From: an uncultured Bacteroidales bacterium
GTDB lineage: Bacteria > Bacteroidota > Bacteroidia > Bacteroidales > Bacteroidaceae
Direction of reading: 5' to 3'
DNA length: 64,000 nucleotides
Assembly (NCBI GenBank): GCA_902779165.1
Contig: CACZAN010000012.1
Location: 40,814 to 104,813, forward strand
The notes under the pieces are model-generated. The model did no database searches. It was not told the origin of the DNA and saw only the letters and a list, made by a program, of their open reading frames with translations. The number at the start of each line of letters is the position of its first letter. Position 1 is the first letter of the stretch. This document shows, piece after piece, positions 45,999 to 54,867 of this stretch. The translations under genes were made by a program, and so were the position numbers.

Positions 45999-48080
45999 AT
46001 GAAAAACAAGATATTATCCATTGTGTTCTATATGGTAGGAGCACTGGCTCTCACCGCTTGCAGCGATTATCTCGACACAAAGTCGTATTCCGAGGCCAAT
46101 GCCGATTTCGTTTTCTCTAATATGACGACGGCCCGTGCAGCAATGGACGGCGCTTACAACGAGTGGCATGGAGCTGTCACGTCGCAAATCTTTGGTGACG
46201 GTTTGTTCTATGCTTTCGATATTGCAGGCTCAGACATCATGCGCCATCCGGAAAAGTATAATGCACAGCCAGCCCGCCACATTCCAGAGGCATTCTACGT
46301 GAATGGCACCGAGGCTGCAACTTACGACCCGGTAACTTATGGCAAAGAAGCACCCAGCAGTCCTTATAGTGTGCTGTTTTCTGTAATTGGAAAGTGCAAT
46401 GCCATTACCTCGGCCATCGAGAGTACTGAGGGCTTTGAGGCGATGATGCATCAGACAGCCCCCTCGGATATGAGCCAATTGTATGGCGAGGCTGTTGCCT
46501 TGCGTGCTACTGCCTATCGTGAACTCATCAAGTACTATGGCGACGTTCCCTTTCAGACCAGAATGGGGGAGGCTGCAACAGGTCTTTCGTGCCGCGACTC
46601 CATCTATGATGTACTCATTGAGCAGCTGAAGAAAGTAGAGCCCATTATGCGTCCAGTGGAAATCAAGAAGAAGAACTATTTGTCGCAGACCTACGTTGAT
46701 GGGCTTATCGGCCGTATGGCTCTGGAGGCTGGTGGCTACCAGACCCGTCGTGGCGATTTGAACTACGTCGACGGTGTCGGTAATGCGCTCACCTTCGAGA
46801 CCAAAGGAAGTGAGACCAATGGTGCCAGCTATGGCCGTCGTTCAGACTGGCAGCAGCTTTATACAATAGCTAAAGAATATTTCCTGTTAGCGCTCGACCA
46901 TAAAGGTGATGCCCAACTGTCAGACGACTACAGCACCTTTTTCGACCAGCTGCACGGCGATGATGCCAGCTTTGCTGATGAGAGCATCTATGAGGAGCCG
47001 TTCCAGCAGGGGTCTGGCGGCAACGATCCGCGCCCTTATTCGTTGGGCCGTCCTTCCACAGGTGCAGGCACCAATGATTATCCCTGTAAGAACTACGGCC
47101 AGGGTCGTATCAATCCCGCTTTCTACTATGGTGTCTTTGACCCGAAGGATCTGCGGCGTGACCTGAGCTGTGCAGTCACCGGCGGCAACAAGGGCTTTGA
47201 GAAATTGCTGCCGTTCGCTCCAGGTTCTCAAGCCAATGGAGGAGGTATAGCCTGCAACAAGTTTGATGAGAATCGTCAGACCAAGGTGTGGACCAAGAAC
47301 CAGCGTCGTTCAGGAATCAATGCACCCTATATGCGTATCTCGGAGATCTACCTCGGGCTAGCAGAAGCTGCAGCTGCATTGGGCGACGAGAAAACGGCCA
47401 AGCAGAACCTGAAACTGATTCGCGACCGTGCCTTTGGCGGCGAGAATAAAGGAAATGTGGATGCTTTCATTGCCGCTGAGGGCTCCTTGTTGAAGGCTAT
47501 TATCGACGAGCGCGGTTTTGAGTTCGCTGGAGAGGGAGACCGCCGATGGACACTCATCCGCACAGGTCTGCTTCATGAGAAAATCCGCGAAATCAAGGAC
47601 CTCACAAAAGAGATGCTCGATGGCCTGAAAGCCAATGGCTACTACACCTTCGCTAATGGCAACACCATTTCCGACTCTGTCTATACCAAGATGGTTGATG
47701 CGAAAGCATTATACGGCTTTCGATTGGTCAGACAGACACCTTCAGGAATGGAAAATGATCCTGTCTTGTATCCTGGATGGCGTGGTGTGAACAACGACTG
47801 GTCGGCTTATGGACTCGACTATAAAGGCAAGAACGAAACCAACCTGGCCATTAAGGGGCTGTTCACAAAGCTGACAGCAGCCGAGGTTGCAGTCTTGAAG
47901 GCCGATGGTTACAATGGAGTCGCATGGGGTTCTGCCTTGGTAGAGAACTACGATGAGTACTATACCTACTTGTTCTATAAGTTCGACTATAACATGGCTC
48001 CCATCTATTTGTTCCCATTCACTCCGAACACCATGATAACGGGGGGCTTCACCAATGGCTATGGCTTCGCTAATCAATAG
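45999..48080 (+). CDS. susD-like: SusD/RagB-family nutrient-binding outer-membrane lipoprotein
   Basis: 693 residues, longer than most SusD proteins (about 500-600). The lipobox LTACSDYLDTK is at the N-terminus. Family features include DALYGEAVALRATAYRELIKYYGDVPF-type TPR-like helices near residue 160-190 and the C-terminal AEAAAALGDEKTAKQNLKLIRDRA and GFEFAGEGDRRWTLIRTGLL blocks. It forms the lid of the SusC channel. Together with susC it is the uptake core of a polysaccharide utilisation locus whose enzymes appear to lie on the opposite strand downstream. Confidence 0.95.
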   Translation: MKNKILSIVFYMVGALALTACSDYLDTKSYSEANADFVFSNMTTARAAMDGAYNEWHGAVTSQIFGDGLFYAFDIAGSDIMRHPEKYNAQPARHIPEAFYVNGTEAATYDPVTYGKEAPSSPYSVLFSVIGKCNAITSAIESTEGFEAMMHQTAPSDMSQLYGEAVALRATAYRELIKYYGDVPFQTRMGEAATGLSCRDSIYDVLIEQLKKVEPIMRPVEIKKKNYLSQTYVDGLIGRMALEAGGYQTRRGDLNYVDGVGNALTFETKGSETNGASYGRRSDWQQLYTIAKEYFLLALDHKGDAQLSDDYSTFFDQLHGDDASFADESIYEEPFQQGSGGNDPRPYSLGRPSTGAGTNDYPCKNYGQGRINPAFYYGVFDPKDLRRDLSCAVTGGNKGFEKLLPFAPGSQANGGGIACNKFDENRQTKVWTKNQRRSGINAPYMRISEIYLGLAEAAAALGDEKTAKQNLKLIRDRAFGGENKGNVDAFIAAEGSLLKAIIDERGFEFAGEGDRRWTLIRTGLLHEKIREIKDLTKEMLDGLKANGYYTFANGNTISDSVYTKMVDAKALYGFRLVRQTPSGMENDPVLYPGWRGVNNDWSAYGLDYKGKNETNLAIKGLFTKLTAAEVAVLKADGYNGVAWGSALVENYDEYYTYLFYKFDYNMAPIYLFPFTPNTMITGGFTNGYGFANQ

Positions 48081-48148
48081 TCTGCCAGTCAAAACCTTCC
48101 TTTAGTATCTGCAAGCTTTCTGCTCCAACAGTCCTTCAAGGGCGCGGC

Positions 48149-49066
48149 TTATCCTCCGATCTGAGCTGTGATGCCGTGGGCGGCAAACTGGCGGATGCAG
48201 CGTTGCAAGGTATCATCAGACGGGGTGAACATCGCGATACCGGTGGGGTTGTAAGTCGTGCCCCGACGGCGGTGTTTGTCACGTCCCATTTCGTGGTAGG
48301 GTAGGAGGGCGACAACATTCAGCCCCGACAGCTCCCGTGATGCAGGAGCAAGGGTTTGCAGGAAGCGGGCTGTCTGCTCGATATTCTCCTCGTCGGCATT
48401 GATGCCTTCAATGAGGGGAATGCGGATCTGAAAGGGGACATTGAGGGTGGCGAGGAGTTGAAGGTTTGTGAGGATTCTTTCGTTCGATACGCCCGTAAAG
48501 TGTTTGTGCTTCACTGCGTCCATCACCTTCAGGTCCACCAGGAAGAGGTCAGCCTCCGCAGCCACCGCTTTCACCATGTCCGGGTCTGCATAAAGGGTGG
48601 TGTCCACACAACGGTGGAAGCCGCGCTGGCCGAGGGATTTCAGTAAATGGTGAATCTCCGCAGTCATCAGCGGTTCTCCGCCACTGATGGTTACTCCGCC
48701 TCCGCTGTCCTTCATAATGTCGCGCTCTTTCTCGATTTCCGCCAGCAGTTCGTCCAGTGTGTATTCGCGACCGCACATCTCAATGGCCATTGCCGGGCAG
48801 TTGTCCGCCTTCACGGACAATTCCTCGCGCGTGTGTGATTTTAATAAAGTGTTTGTTGGCAGTCCGAGTTTGTCTGGATACAGGCCACAGGTATTGCAGC
48901 CGATGCACTTCTTCTGCTTGAACAGCAGTTCAGGCTGCGGTAGCCACGATTCAGGATTGTGGCACCACACGCAGCGCAGCGGACAACCCTTCATGAAAAT
49001 GGTGGTTCGTATTCCCGGACCATCATTGATGGCATATCTTTTGATATCGAAGATCGTTACTTTCAT
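48149..49066 (-). CDS. glycyl-radical enzyme activating protein (radical SAM)
   Basis: 305 residues from the ATG at 49066 (MKVTIFDIKRYAINDGPGIR). The radical-SAM cluster motif CPLRCVWC (CxxxCxxC) follows the FMKGC loop. An inserted ferredoxin-like segment has CIGCNTC and CPAMAIEMCG, as in the PFL2-type activases. SGGEPLM is the SAM-binding GGE motif. These enzymes create a glycyl radical on a partner such as a pyruvate formate-lyase-like or diol-dehydratase-like protein. No such partner gene lies in the window, so the target is unknown. It is transcribed from its own promoter. Confidence 0.9.
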   Translation of the reverse strand: MKVTIFDIKRYAINDGPGIRTTIFMKGCPLRCVWCHNPESWLPQPELLFKQKKCIGCNTCGLYPDKLGLPTNTLLKSHTREELSVKADNCPAMAIEMCGREYTLDELLAEIEKERDIMKDSGGGVTISGGEPLMTAEIHHLLKSLGQRGFHRCVDTTLYADPDMVKAVAAEADLFLVDLKVMDAVKHKHFTGVSNERILTNLQLLATLNVPFQIRIPLIEGINADEENIEQTARFLQTLAPASRELSGLNVVALLPYHEMGRDKHRRRGTTYNPTGIAMFTPSDDTLQRCIRQFAAHGITAQIGG

Positions 49067-49117
49067 TAGTATATGTTTTTGGGGACGAGCTTTCATTAGA
49101 CCATCGCTTTTGTGGGG

Positions 49118-49125
49118 CAAAGGTA
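49118..49125 (-). promoter_or_regulatory. -7 element (TACCTTTG) of the activase gene
   Basis: Located 52 bases before the ATG on the minus strand. The rest of the 304-bp gap up to the small peptide gene (49126-49370) holds no gene, repeat or clear terminator that I can identify. Confidence 0.6.
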
Positions 49126-49370
49126 TCAGTTTTTGCTCTTTCCTGCAATTATTTTACTGCTAAAGTTGTTTTCTGCACACCAGTAACTACTATTTCGGAG
49201 GATTTCTACCTACATGTTAGCCTTCATGTATATAAGTCAACGCGAATTACCGCACGTCCCGTTACCTGAGGGCGCGGATTCCTCAAGGTGTTTAAGGCGT
49301 TTGGAAGTGGCGCCTCTGCCTTGGAAAAAAAGTTGATATCGTTATGGAATGGTGTGTGAGGGACGACCGA

Positions 49371-49580
49371 TTACTCTGCGTCGTCCCAATTGACGGTATT
49401 GCCTTTCACCTCTCCCCAGGAGTAGCCGCCGGTGCCTTTGGTGGCGTCGGTATCTTGGCCTCCTCTTGAGATTGTTTGTTCTGTAGCGGCCATAAGTGGT
49501 TCGGCCTCGATTTCTACGATGGAGCACGCGGGAGCTTGGTACTGCTCCCTGCGTGCGTTGTTTTCGTTATGAGTTGTCAT
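49371..49580 (-). CDS. small Bacteroidetes peptide with an EPLMAAT motif
   Basis: 69 residues from the ATG at 49580 (MTTHNENNARREQYQAPACS). The central SIVEIEAEPLMAATEQ segment matches a pattern seen in many short Bacteroidetes proteins of unknown role, in which a P-x-hydrophobic-E stretch leads to a L(M/I)AAS/T motif. The tail is polar and glycine-rich, ending in WGEVKGNTVNWDDAE. It lies 50 bases after the GH97 stop and probably ends that operon. There is no cleavable signal of ordinary type. Function unknown. Confidence 0.6.
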   Translation of the reverse strand: MTTHNENNARREQYQAPACSIVEIEAEPLMAATEQTISRGGQDTDATKGTGGYSWGEVKGNTVNWDDAE

Positions 49581-49630
49581 TTGTTTTTTTGTGGGGTAAT
49601 TGTTTATCAATTGAGTAGGTCGATATGTGT

Positions 49631-51730
49631 TCAGTAAACGACGGCTGCGCACTGTGGCTGCAGGGTCAGGTTGAGATGCCCTTTCTTATCGAGCACCAGG
49701 GGTGACTGCTGAGGGGCCTGGCCATCGGCACCGTCGGTGAGGAGGGTGGCTTTCTCAGCGGCAAAACCGCTGAGTACACTGAGATCGAGAGTGAGGGCCT
49801 TGGCGGCGGGCTCTGCATTCATGGCAGCTACGTACCACTGGGTGCCGTGGCGACGTGCGAGGACGATGTATTTTCCTGGGTAGCCGTCGATGAAGCGGGT
49901 CTCGTCCCAGGTGGTGGGCACCTGCTTCATGAAATCGAGTTCGAATTGGGGCTGCTCGGTGAGGTTGCGCGGTGTGAGGGCGAAGTTCTGACCGCTGCTT
50001 TGGAAGGCGATGGCGGTTGCGAGTTCAAAGATGTCGCTGGTGCGGCGTGTGTTGCCTTTACCGGGTTCCTTGTGCAGGCGCTTCTGCAGCACCGTGCCGC
50101 CATATTCCATCGAGGCCACGGCGTTGCGCACGAACGGATGCAGGCATGCGTGGCGTGCTTCCTGCTCACAGAAATCCTGGCTGAAATAGAGGTTCTCGCT
50201 GGCCAATACGGCCTCGGAACTGCAGTAGTTGGGGTACATACGTTCCCAACCGCGGGGCAGGGTGCAGCCGTGGAAAATGCATTGGATGCCATAATCATTG
50301 GCGTCGCTGAGGATGCCTTCGTAGACACGCATCGTCTCCTGCTTATCGCCGGCAAAGAAGTCCACCTTGATGCCAGCCACGCCACCGTCGCGCAGCCACT
50401 TCATCTCCTTCTTGCGGACGATGGGGTTGTGCATGGCTTGGCGGGCGCACTGAGGTGCATCGTTCCAGGCACCGTTGCTGTTGTACCACACCCAAGGACG
50501 TACGCCTTTCTGCTTGCAGTAGGCGAAGAGCTTCTCCATTCCTTTGCGCCCGATATGCTCGTACCATCCGCCGTCGATCAGGCAGCCTTCCCAGCCGAGT
50601 GCGGCGGCGAGGTCAATGTACTTGATTTGGTCTTCGTAGTTGATGCTGGGGTCCTGCCAAAGAATCCAGGACCAGGTGTTGCGCGAGCCTTGATAGTCGA
50701 TGGAGGGTTCGTAGAGCGGTTCGACAACATCCCATGCGATGGTGGTCTCTACGATGGGCTTTAGCGAAGGGCCAAAGGTGATGGTGCGCCAAGGAGTGTA
50801 GCCCGTCACATCGTCATTGGCGTTGGTATTGCAGTTGCCGAGTCCGATTTGCGCGCCAGTGCTGCCGAAGCCGTTGTTCTCGCCCTCCATGGGGAAAGCA
50901 ATGGTGAAGAGGCCGTCGTGAGTGGCATCGGAGAGGTGGCTGGCGCAATAGTTGCTGCTGACACCTGTCTCGGAAATCAAGAGCCAACCCTTGTCGCCCT
51001 CGTGGAACAGACAGGGGAAAGTCCAGCCGTGGCCGGAATGACTGCGTTTTGTGATAGGCTCGTCCCAGATGTAGCCTTCTTCATAACTGGGCTTGGTGCG
51101 CTTCCACCCGACCATAGGGTCGCTTTGTTGGCAGATGAAAGCGGTGGCATCGGTGGGGAGCCGGAAGCCGGAAGCTTCGCCAGTGATGACGATGGCACCT
51201 GTCTCACCACCTTGTAGGAAGCGGTAGCGATAGGCAATGTTGTTGTTGAAGACGGCAAACTGCACGGTCATAATTACCCCGCCATTTCTGCGCTGGGGGG
51301 TAGTGAGAACAAGCCCCAGACCGTTCTCCTCGCTGTTGATCTCGCTTTGTTTGCCTTGACGGAGGTGGTAGTTGTGCTTGATGGTACCTTCGTGGCGAAT
51401 GGTTTCCATGAGGGTGAGATCCTTCGAAAAATCGGCCACATTGGTATAGACACCAAGGGGCGAATCAAGCACCATCGGCACATCGAGCGTGTCGGCTTTC
51501 GCCCCTTTCTTCTTGGCTTTCGCAATGGTGCGGTAGCCCGCAGAGTAGCTGAGTTTGCCGTCTTCGAACTTCACGTCGAGATAAGTGAGACCGTCGGGTG
51601 AGAGAACGCGGGTGGTTTGCGCCTTAACAGGGGCGGACATGATAAATAAGAACAATAAGAGAAGAGAATAACCTCCCTTCACCCTCCCTCTGAAGGAGGA
51701 CGTTGAATGTTTTTGACAAATTGTTTTCAT
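49631..51730 (-). CDS. GH97 glycoside hydrolase
   Basis: 699 residues with a signal peptide whose n-region is lengthened by a palindromic repeat. The N-terminal beta-sandwich is followed by the catalytic barrel with CLIDGGWYEHIGRKGMEKL, GVRPWVWYNSNGAWND and VAGIKVDFFAGDKQETMRVY. The aspartate in IKVDF occupies the nucleophile position of the retaining GH97 alpha-galactosidases, whereas the inverting glucosidases such as SusB lack it, so alpha-galactosidase or a related retaining activity is more likely. It lies 63 bases after the PL11 gene and is probably co-transcribed with it. Confidence 0.92.
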   Translation of the reverse strand: MKTICQKHSTSSFRGRVKGGYSLLLLFLFIMSAPVKAQTTRVLSPDGLTYLDVKFEDGKLSYSAGYRTIAKAKKKGAKADTLDVPMVLDSPLGVYTNVADFSKDLTLMETIRHEGTIKHNYHLRQGKQSEINSEENGLGLVLTTPQRRNGGVIMTVQFAVFNNNIAYRYRFLQGGETGAIVITGEASGFRLPTDATAFICQQSDPMVGWKRTKPSYEEGYIWDEPITKRSHSGHGWTFPCLFHEGDKGWLLISETGVSSNYCASHLSDATHDGLFTIAFPMEGENNGFGSTGAQIGLGNCNTNANDDVTGYTPWRTITFGPSLKPIVETTIAWDVVEPLYEPSIDYQGSRNTWSWILWQDPSINYEDQIKYIDLAAALGWEGCLIDGGWYEHIGRKGMEKLFAYCKQKGVRPWVWYNSNGAWNDAPQCARQAMHNPIVRKKEMKWLRDGGVAGIKVDFFAGDKQETMRVYEGILSDANDYGIQCIFHGCTLPRGWERMYPNYCSSEAVLASENLYFSQDFCEQEARHACLHPFVRNAVASMEYGGTVLQKRLHKEPGKGNTRRTSDIFELATAIAFQSSGQNFALTPRNLTEQPQFELDFMKQVPTTWDETRFIDGYPGKYIVLARRHGTQWYVAAMNAEPAAKALTLDLSVLSGFAAEKATLLTDGADGQAPQQSPLVLDKKGHLNLTLQPQCAAVVY
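51671..51703. repeat. GC-rich palindromic repeat in the GH97 signal peptide
   Basis: ACCTCCCTTCACCCTCCCTC is followed by TGAAGGAGGACG. It is translated as STSSFRGRVKGG just before the hydrophobic core of the signal peptide. Confidence 0.6.
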
Positions 51731-51750
51731 TTGTTTGAACTGATAATTAT

Positions 51751-51769
51751 ATTCTATATTCTATATTCT
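51751..51769. repeat. 7-bp tandem repeat ahead of GH97
   Basis: ATTCTAT, ATTCTAT and ATTCT follow each other in the PL11-GH97 spacer. Confidence 0.5.
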
Positions 51770-51782
51770 TGTCTGGTGACTA

Positions 51783-51816
51783 CCCCCCCTCCCTCACAAG
51801 GAAGTTGAGGGGAGAG
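51783..51816. repeat. GC-rich palindromic repeat at the 3' end of the PL11 gene
   Basis: CCCCCCTCCCTCACAAGG is followed by AAGTTGAGGGGAGAG. The PL11 stop codon (51794-51796) lies inside it, so the repeat supplies the last residues (LPSTSL) and the stop. Confidence 0.6.
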
Positions 51817-53821
51817 TCGGAAACTGCCATCCACGAAAGAGTCGGCCACTGCTTTCGAGTTCGGCGCCGAAGTAGAAGCCAACGTTGGTCGGCTGGTTGT
51901 AGCCTACGTTCTGCATGACGAGTGAGTGGCGATAGACGGGTTCGGAGAGGAACGTGTGGAAACGGTACTTTGTGGGAAGTGGAGAGACATAAAGCCGGAG
52001 GTGGCGATTGTCCTTCGTGCGCGTCAGCACCTCTTCGCGCCAATCGCCAATAACATCAGCGCAGAGGGCGGGGTTCGACTTGCTGCCATTGTTGAACGTA
52101 CAATCCTCGAATTTAATAAGGTTCGCGCGTGTGTGAGGACGGTATTTGCTTACGGTCTCGTGGTCAAGCATTTCGCGTAAGAGGTCGCCGTCCCACCAGA
52201 TGCCAAAGTTGATTGGGGTTCGGGCGGTGCTGTCGATGACTTCTCCATGAATGTTGCAGATGCCACCAGAGGCGGAAGACCACATTTCGAGGCCTGGATT
52301 AGTGGGGTCGATATCAGCTGCCATACATCTGCCCACGTCCTGATTCGAGAGAATCTGGAAGAGCACCTTTCCTGTGCGGGCATCGCGGAAGTCGCTGCCG
52401 TCGCGCTTGTTCTCATGACAGTCCCAGATCTGCAGTGCGTCGTCGTTGGGGAGGAACGCCGTGAGATGCATCGCATCGCCGTGGCCGAAACCTGTGTTAT
52501 AGAGCCCGCGTCCGTCGTGGTCAACAGCCATCGAACCATAGGTGATTTCATCGCAGCCGTCGCCGTCCACATCTCCCACTCGCAGGTTGTGGTTGCCCTG
52601 TCCGGCATAACTCGCCCACTCAGGAGTGTTGGTGTCGAAGACCCAGCGCACTTTCAGGTCTTTGCCGTCGAAGTCGTAGGCGGCGAGGACGCTGCGGGTG
52701 TAATAGCCTCGGCAGAAGATGGCACTGAGATGCTGGCCGTCGAGGTAGCCGCAGGCAGCCAGGAAGCGGTCTGAGCGGTTGGCGTAGTTATCGCCCCAGT
52801 CGGTCAGTTCTCCGCGCTCAGGGATATAATCCACGGTGCTGATGGCTCGTCCCGTGCGCCCGTCGAAGCAGGTGACCCACTCGGGACCTTTGTATATGAA
52901 GCCTCCCCGGCGCACATTCTTAGGCATATTATTGGGCCAACCGGGGCCGCGGAACTGTTCGCGTGGGTTCCCGTTGGCCTGATAATTATCTGTGTTGGGG
53001 TGGCGGCGGTGATCTGCTTTGGCGTCGCCGAGGACGTTGCCTTGGCCATCGATGGTGCCGTCGGAGGTACGGACAAGCAATTCTGCACAACCGTCGCCAT
53101 CGAGGTCGGCAACGATAAAGGGGGTGTAGTGGGCACCGCTTCGGATATTACATCCGAGGTTCACGCGCCACATCGAGGTGCCGTCCAGTCGCAATGCTTC
53201 AAGGATTGTGGGGGAGGTGAGTCCGCTTTGGCTGTTGTCGCGGCTGTTAGAGGGATCCCACTTGAGGATGATTTCCAACTGCCCGTCGCCGTCGAGGTCC
53301 GCCATCGTCGCATCGTTGGCAGAATAATTGACGGTGGCGGGGCGCGATGGGTTTCCATCTGCTTCGGTGGCGGGAGGATTCAGGGGGATGTCGAGGTAGC
53401 CGAAGGGCGCGTGGGCCGGCAGCGTCCAGGAGGAGGTCAGCAGGGCGAGGTCGGTCGTCATTAGGCCTCGAGGCAGGTTGCCGTTGGCGAAGACGGGGCG
53501 CACGGTGTAGGTGGCTTCCTCGCTCGTGGGGTTGTAGTCCATGAAGATGGTCGGCTGGTCTTTCGTTCTGCGCCCTATGACCTTCCTGTCTCTCAGTATC
53601 TCGAACGAAACATCCATGGGATCACTTTCCAGATAGCGCCATGAGACGAGGACGGAATCCGGTGAGGTGCGAATCGCTATTGTGCCCCGGTTCAGTCGTT
53701 CACGTTGCAGGTGGGAGTAGTCATAAGCTGTTTGGGCTTTCGGGCACAGGGGAGCCAGCAGCAGTGTCAGCAGGGTGAGCAGCCTCAGGTTTGGGCGCTG
53801 TTGCTGTCGTGTTGATATCAT
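51794..53821 (-). CDS. PL11 rhamnogalacturonan lyase
   Basis: 675 residues with a signal peptide (LLTLLTLLLAPLCPKAQ). The eight-bladed propeller of PL11 is indicated by the calcium-binding loops DLDGDGQLEI, DLDGDGCAEL and DVDGDGCDEI, and by blocks VNYSANDATMADLDGDG, GDNYANRSDRFLAACGYLDG and MQNVGYNQPTNVGFYFG. It cleaves the rhamnogalacturonan-I backbone of pectin. The 3' end is formed by a palindromic repeat. The first 101 bases overlap the preceding DUF4435 gene, with no promoter visible in front, so expression may depend on the AAA-DUF4435 transcript. Confidence 0.93.
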   Translation of the reverse strand: MISTRQQQRPNLRLLTLLTLLLAPLCPKAQTAYDYSHLQRERLNRGTIAIRTSPDSVLVSWRYLESDPMDVSFEILRDRKVIGRRTKDQPTIFMDYNPTSEEATYTVRPVFANGNLPRGLMTTDLALLTSSWTLPAHAPFGYLDIPLNPPATEADGNPSRPATVNYSANDATMADLDGDGQLEIILKWDPSNSRDNSQSGLTSPTILEALRLDGTSMWRVNLGCNIRSGAHYTPFIVADLDGDGCAELLVRTSDGTIDGQGNVLGDAKADHRRHPNTDNYQANGNPREQFRGPGWPNNMPKNVRRGGFIYKGPEWVTCFDGRTGRAISTVDYIPERGELTDWGDNYANRSDRFLAACGYLDGQHLSAIFCRGYYTRSVLAAYDFDGKDLKVRWVFDTNTPEWASYAGQGNHNLRVGDVDGDGCDEITYGSMAVDHDGRGLYNTGFGHGDAMHLTAFLPNDDALQIWDCHENKRDGSDFRDARTGKVLFQILSNQDVGRCMAADIDPTNPGLEMWSSASGGICNIHGEVIDSTARTPINFGIWWDGDLLREMLDHETVSKYRPHTRANLIKFEDCTFNNGSKSNPALCADVIGDWREEVLTRTKDNRHLRLYVSPLPTKYRFHTFLSEPVYRHSLVMQNVGYNQPTNVGFYFGAELESSGRLFRGWQFPTLPSTSL

Positions 53822-54836
53822 ATTGTCCGTTATTTGTATGGTTGAGTTCTAACAGGCGTTGAATGGCAGCCCTTACGAGTTGGAAGGGCGGCGCATCCTT
53901 GAAGTCGGTGTTCTTCTTGAGCACCACATCAATGGGCATCACAGCATGTTGGTAGGCCGACAGTTCGCACTGCCGCTGTTGGCTGTGAACGGCCAACTGC
54001 TTGATTTCGCGCTCCCGTTCCTTGCGAAGTAAGGTGCATATAGGTTCCAGCAGCGGCATGACCACGTTCTCGAAGAGCGTGTGTCCCTGAATATATAGAT
54101 AGGTGGTCTCGGGAGTCACGCCAAGGTCGCGTAGCCGTTGTTTGGTAGAGGCGTAGGATTTCTTGGCGTTGGGATGATGCTGTTGCATCCAGGCGACCTT
54201 CTGGTTGACGCGTCGCCGTACTTGAGCCAGTGCATATTCAGGATGTTGTGGAGAGATGTCTCGGAACGAGATGAATCCGCAGAAGTCCAACATCGTGAAT
54301 GACTTATAGTCATCGTGCAGGTAGCCCCAGATATTCCATACGAATAAAGGCCAGATGATTTGGCTGTACTCTCGCAGGAACGCTTCGAAATCCACCGTCG
54401 GTCGGTCGTTGAGGGTCGCCGTAACGACAGATTGATGGAGCGAGGGAGCGTAGCACTGATAATTCTCTATAGCGTAGACAAAGGTGTGGATAACGTAGGG
54501 CGAGGCGTTGAAAGCAAATGAATTCTCGGTGGCGTCTTGCAGTATGTAGTCGTAGTCCGCATCGACACAGGCAATCATGGCGCCTCCCAACTGTTTGGAG
54601 GAGAGTACATTGGACATTGCCTGCCGCTTGCCTTTCTGCAGGGAGTCGCGCCCGGGAAGCTTCACCTCGAAGTAGAAGTCCGGGGTCTCGAAATCATCCA
54701 GAATACCGCGCCAGAATGCCACGTCGTCGTAGCTCTCAACGTAGGCCACAATGCGCTTCCGCGAACCTGAAGGGCGCAGGCGGTTGGCGGCTTCGAGGTA
54801 GGCCGAATTGAGGTTCTGGTTCAGGCGGTGGGACAT
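53721..54836 (-). CDS. DUF4435 TOPRIM-like nuclease, AriB-like
   Basis: 371 residues. The TOPRIM-type acidic residues are visible: E34 in AYVESYDDVAFW and D92/D94 in CVDADYDY. The DUF4435 pattern continues with HTFVYAIENYQCYA and FVWNIWGYLHDD. It is encoded 31 bases behind an AAA ATPase, the gene order of PARIS (ariA-ariB). In that system the DUF4435 subunit is a nuclease released by the ATPase to attack tRNA. The last 35 or so residues (TTATAPKPEAAHPADTAAGS onward) lie in the overlap with the PL11 signal peptide and look like read-through rather than a conserved tail. Confidence 0.82.
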   Translation of the reverse strand: MSHRLNQNLNSAYLEAANRLRPSGSRKRIVAYVESYDDVAFWRGILDDFETPDFYFEVKLPGRDSLQKGKRQAMSNVLSSKQLGGAMIACVDADYDYILQDATENSFAFNASPYVIHTFVYAIENYQCYAPSLHQSVVTATLNDRPTVDFEAFLREYSQIIWPLFVWNIWGYLHDDYKSFTMLDFCGFISFRDISPQHPEYALAQVRRRVNQKVAWMQQHHPNAKKSYASTKQRLRDLGVTPETTYLYIQGHTLFENVVMPLLEPICTLLRKEREREIKQLAVHSQQRQCELSAYQHAVMPIDVVLKKNTDFKDAPPFQLVRAAIQRLLELNHTNNGQYDINTTATAPKPEAAHPADTAAGSPVPESPNSL

Positions 54837-54867
54837 GGTGTGATGGGGCTAATGGAGCTGATGGGAG

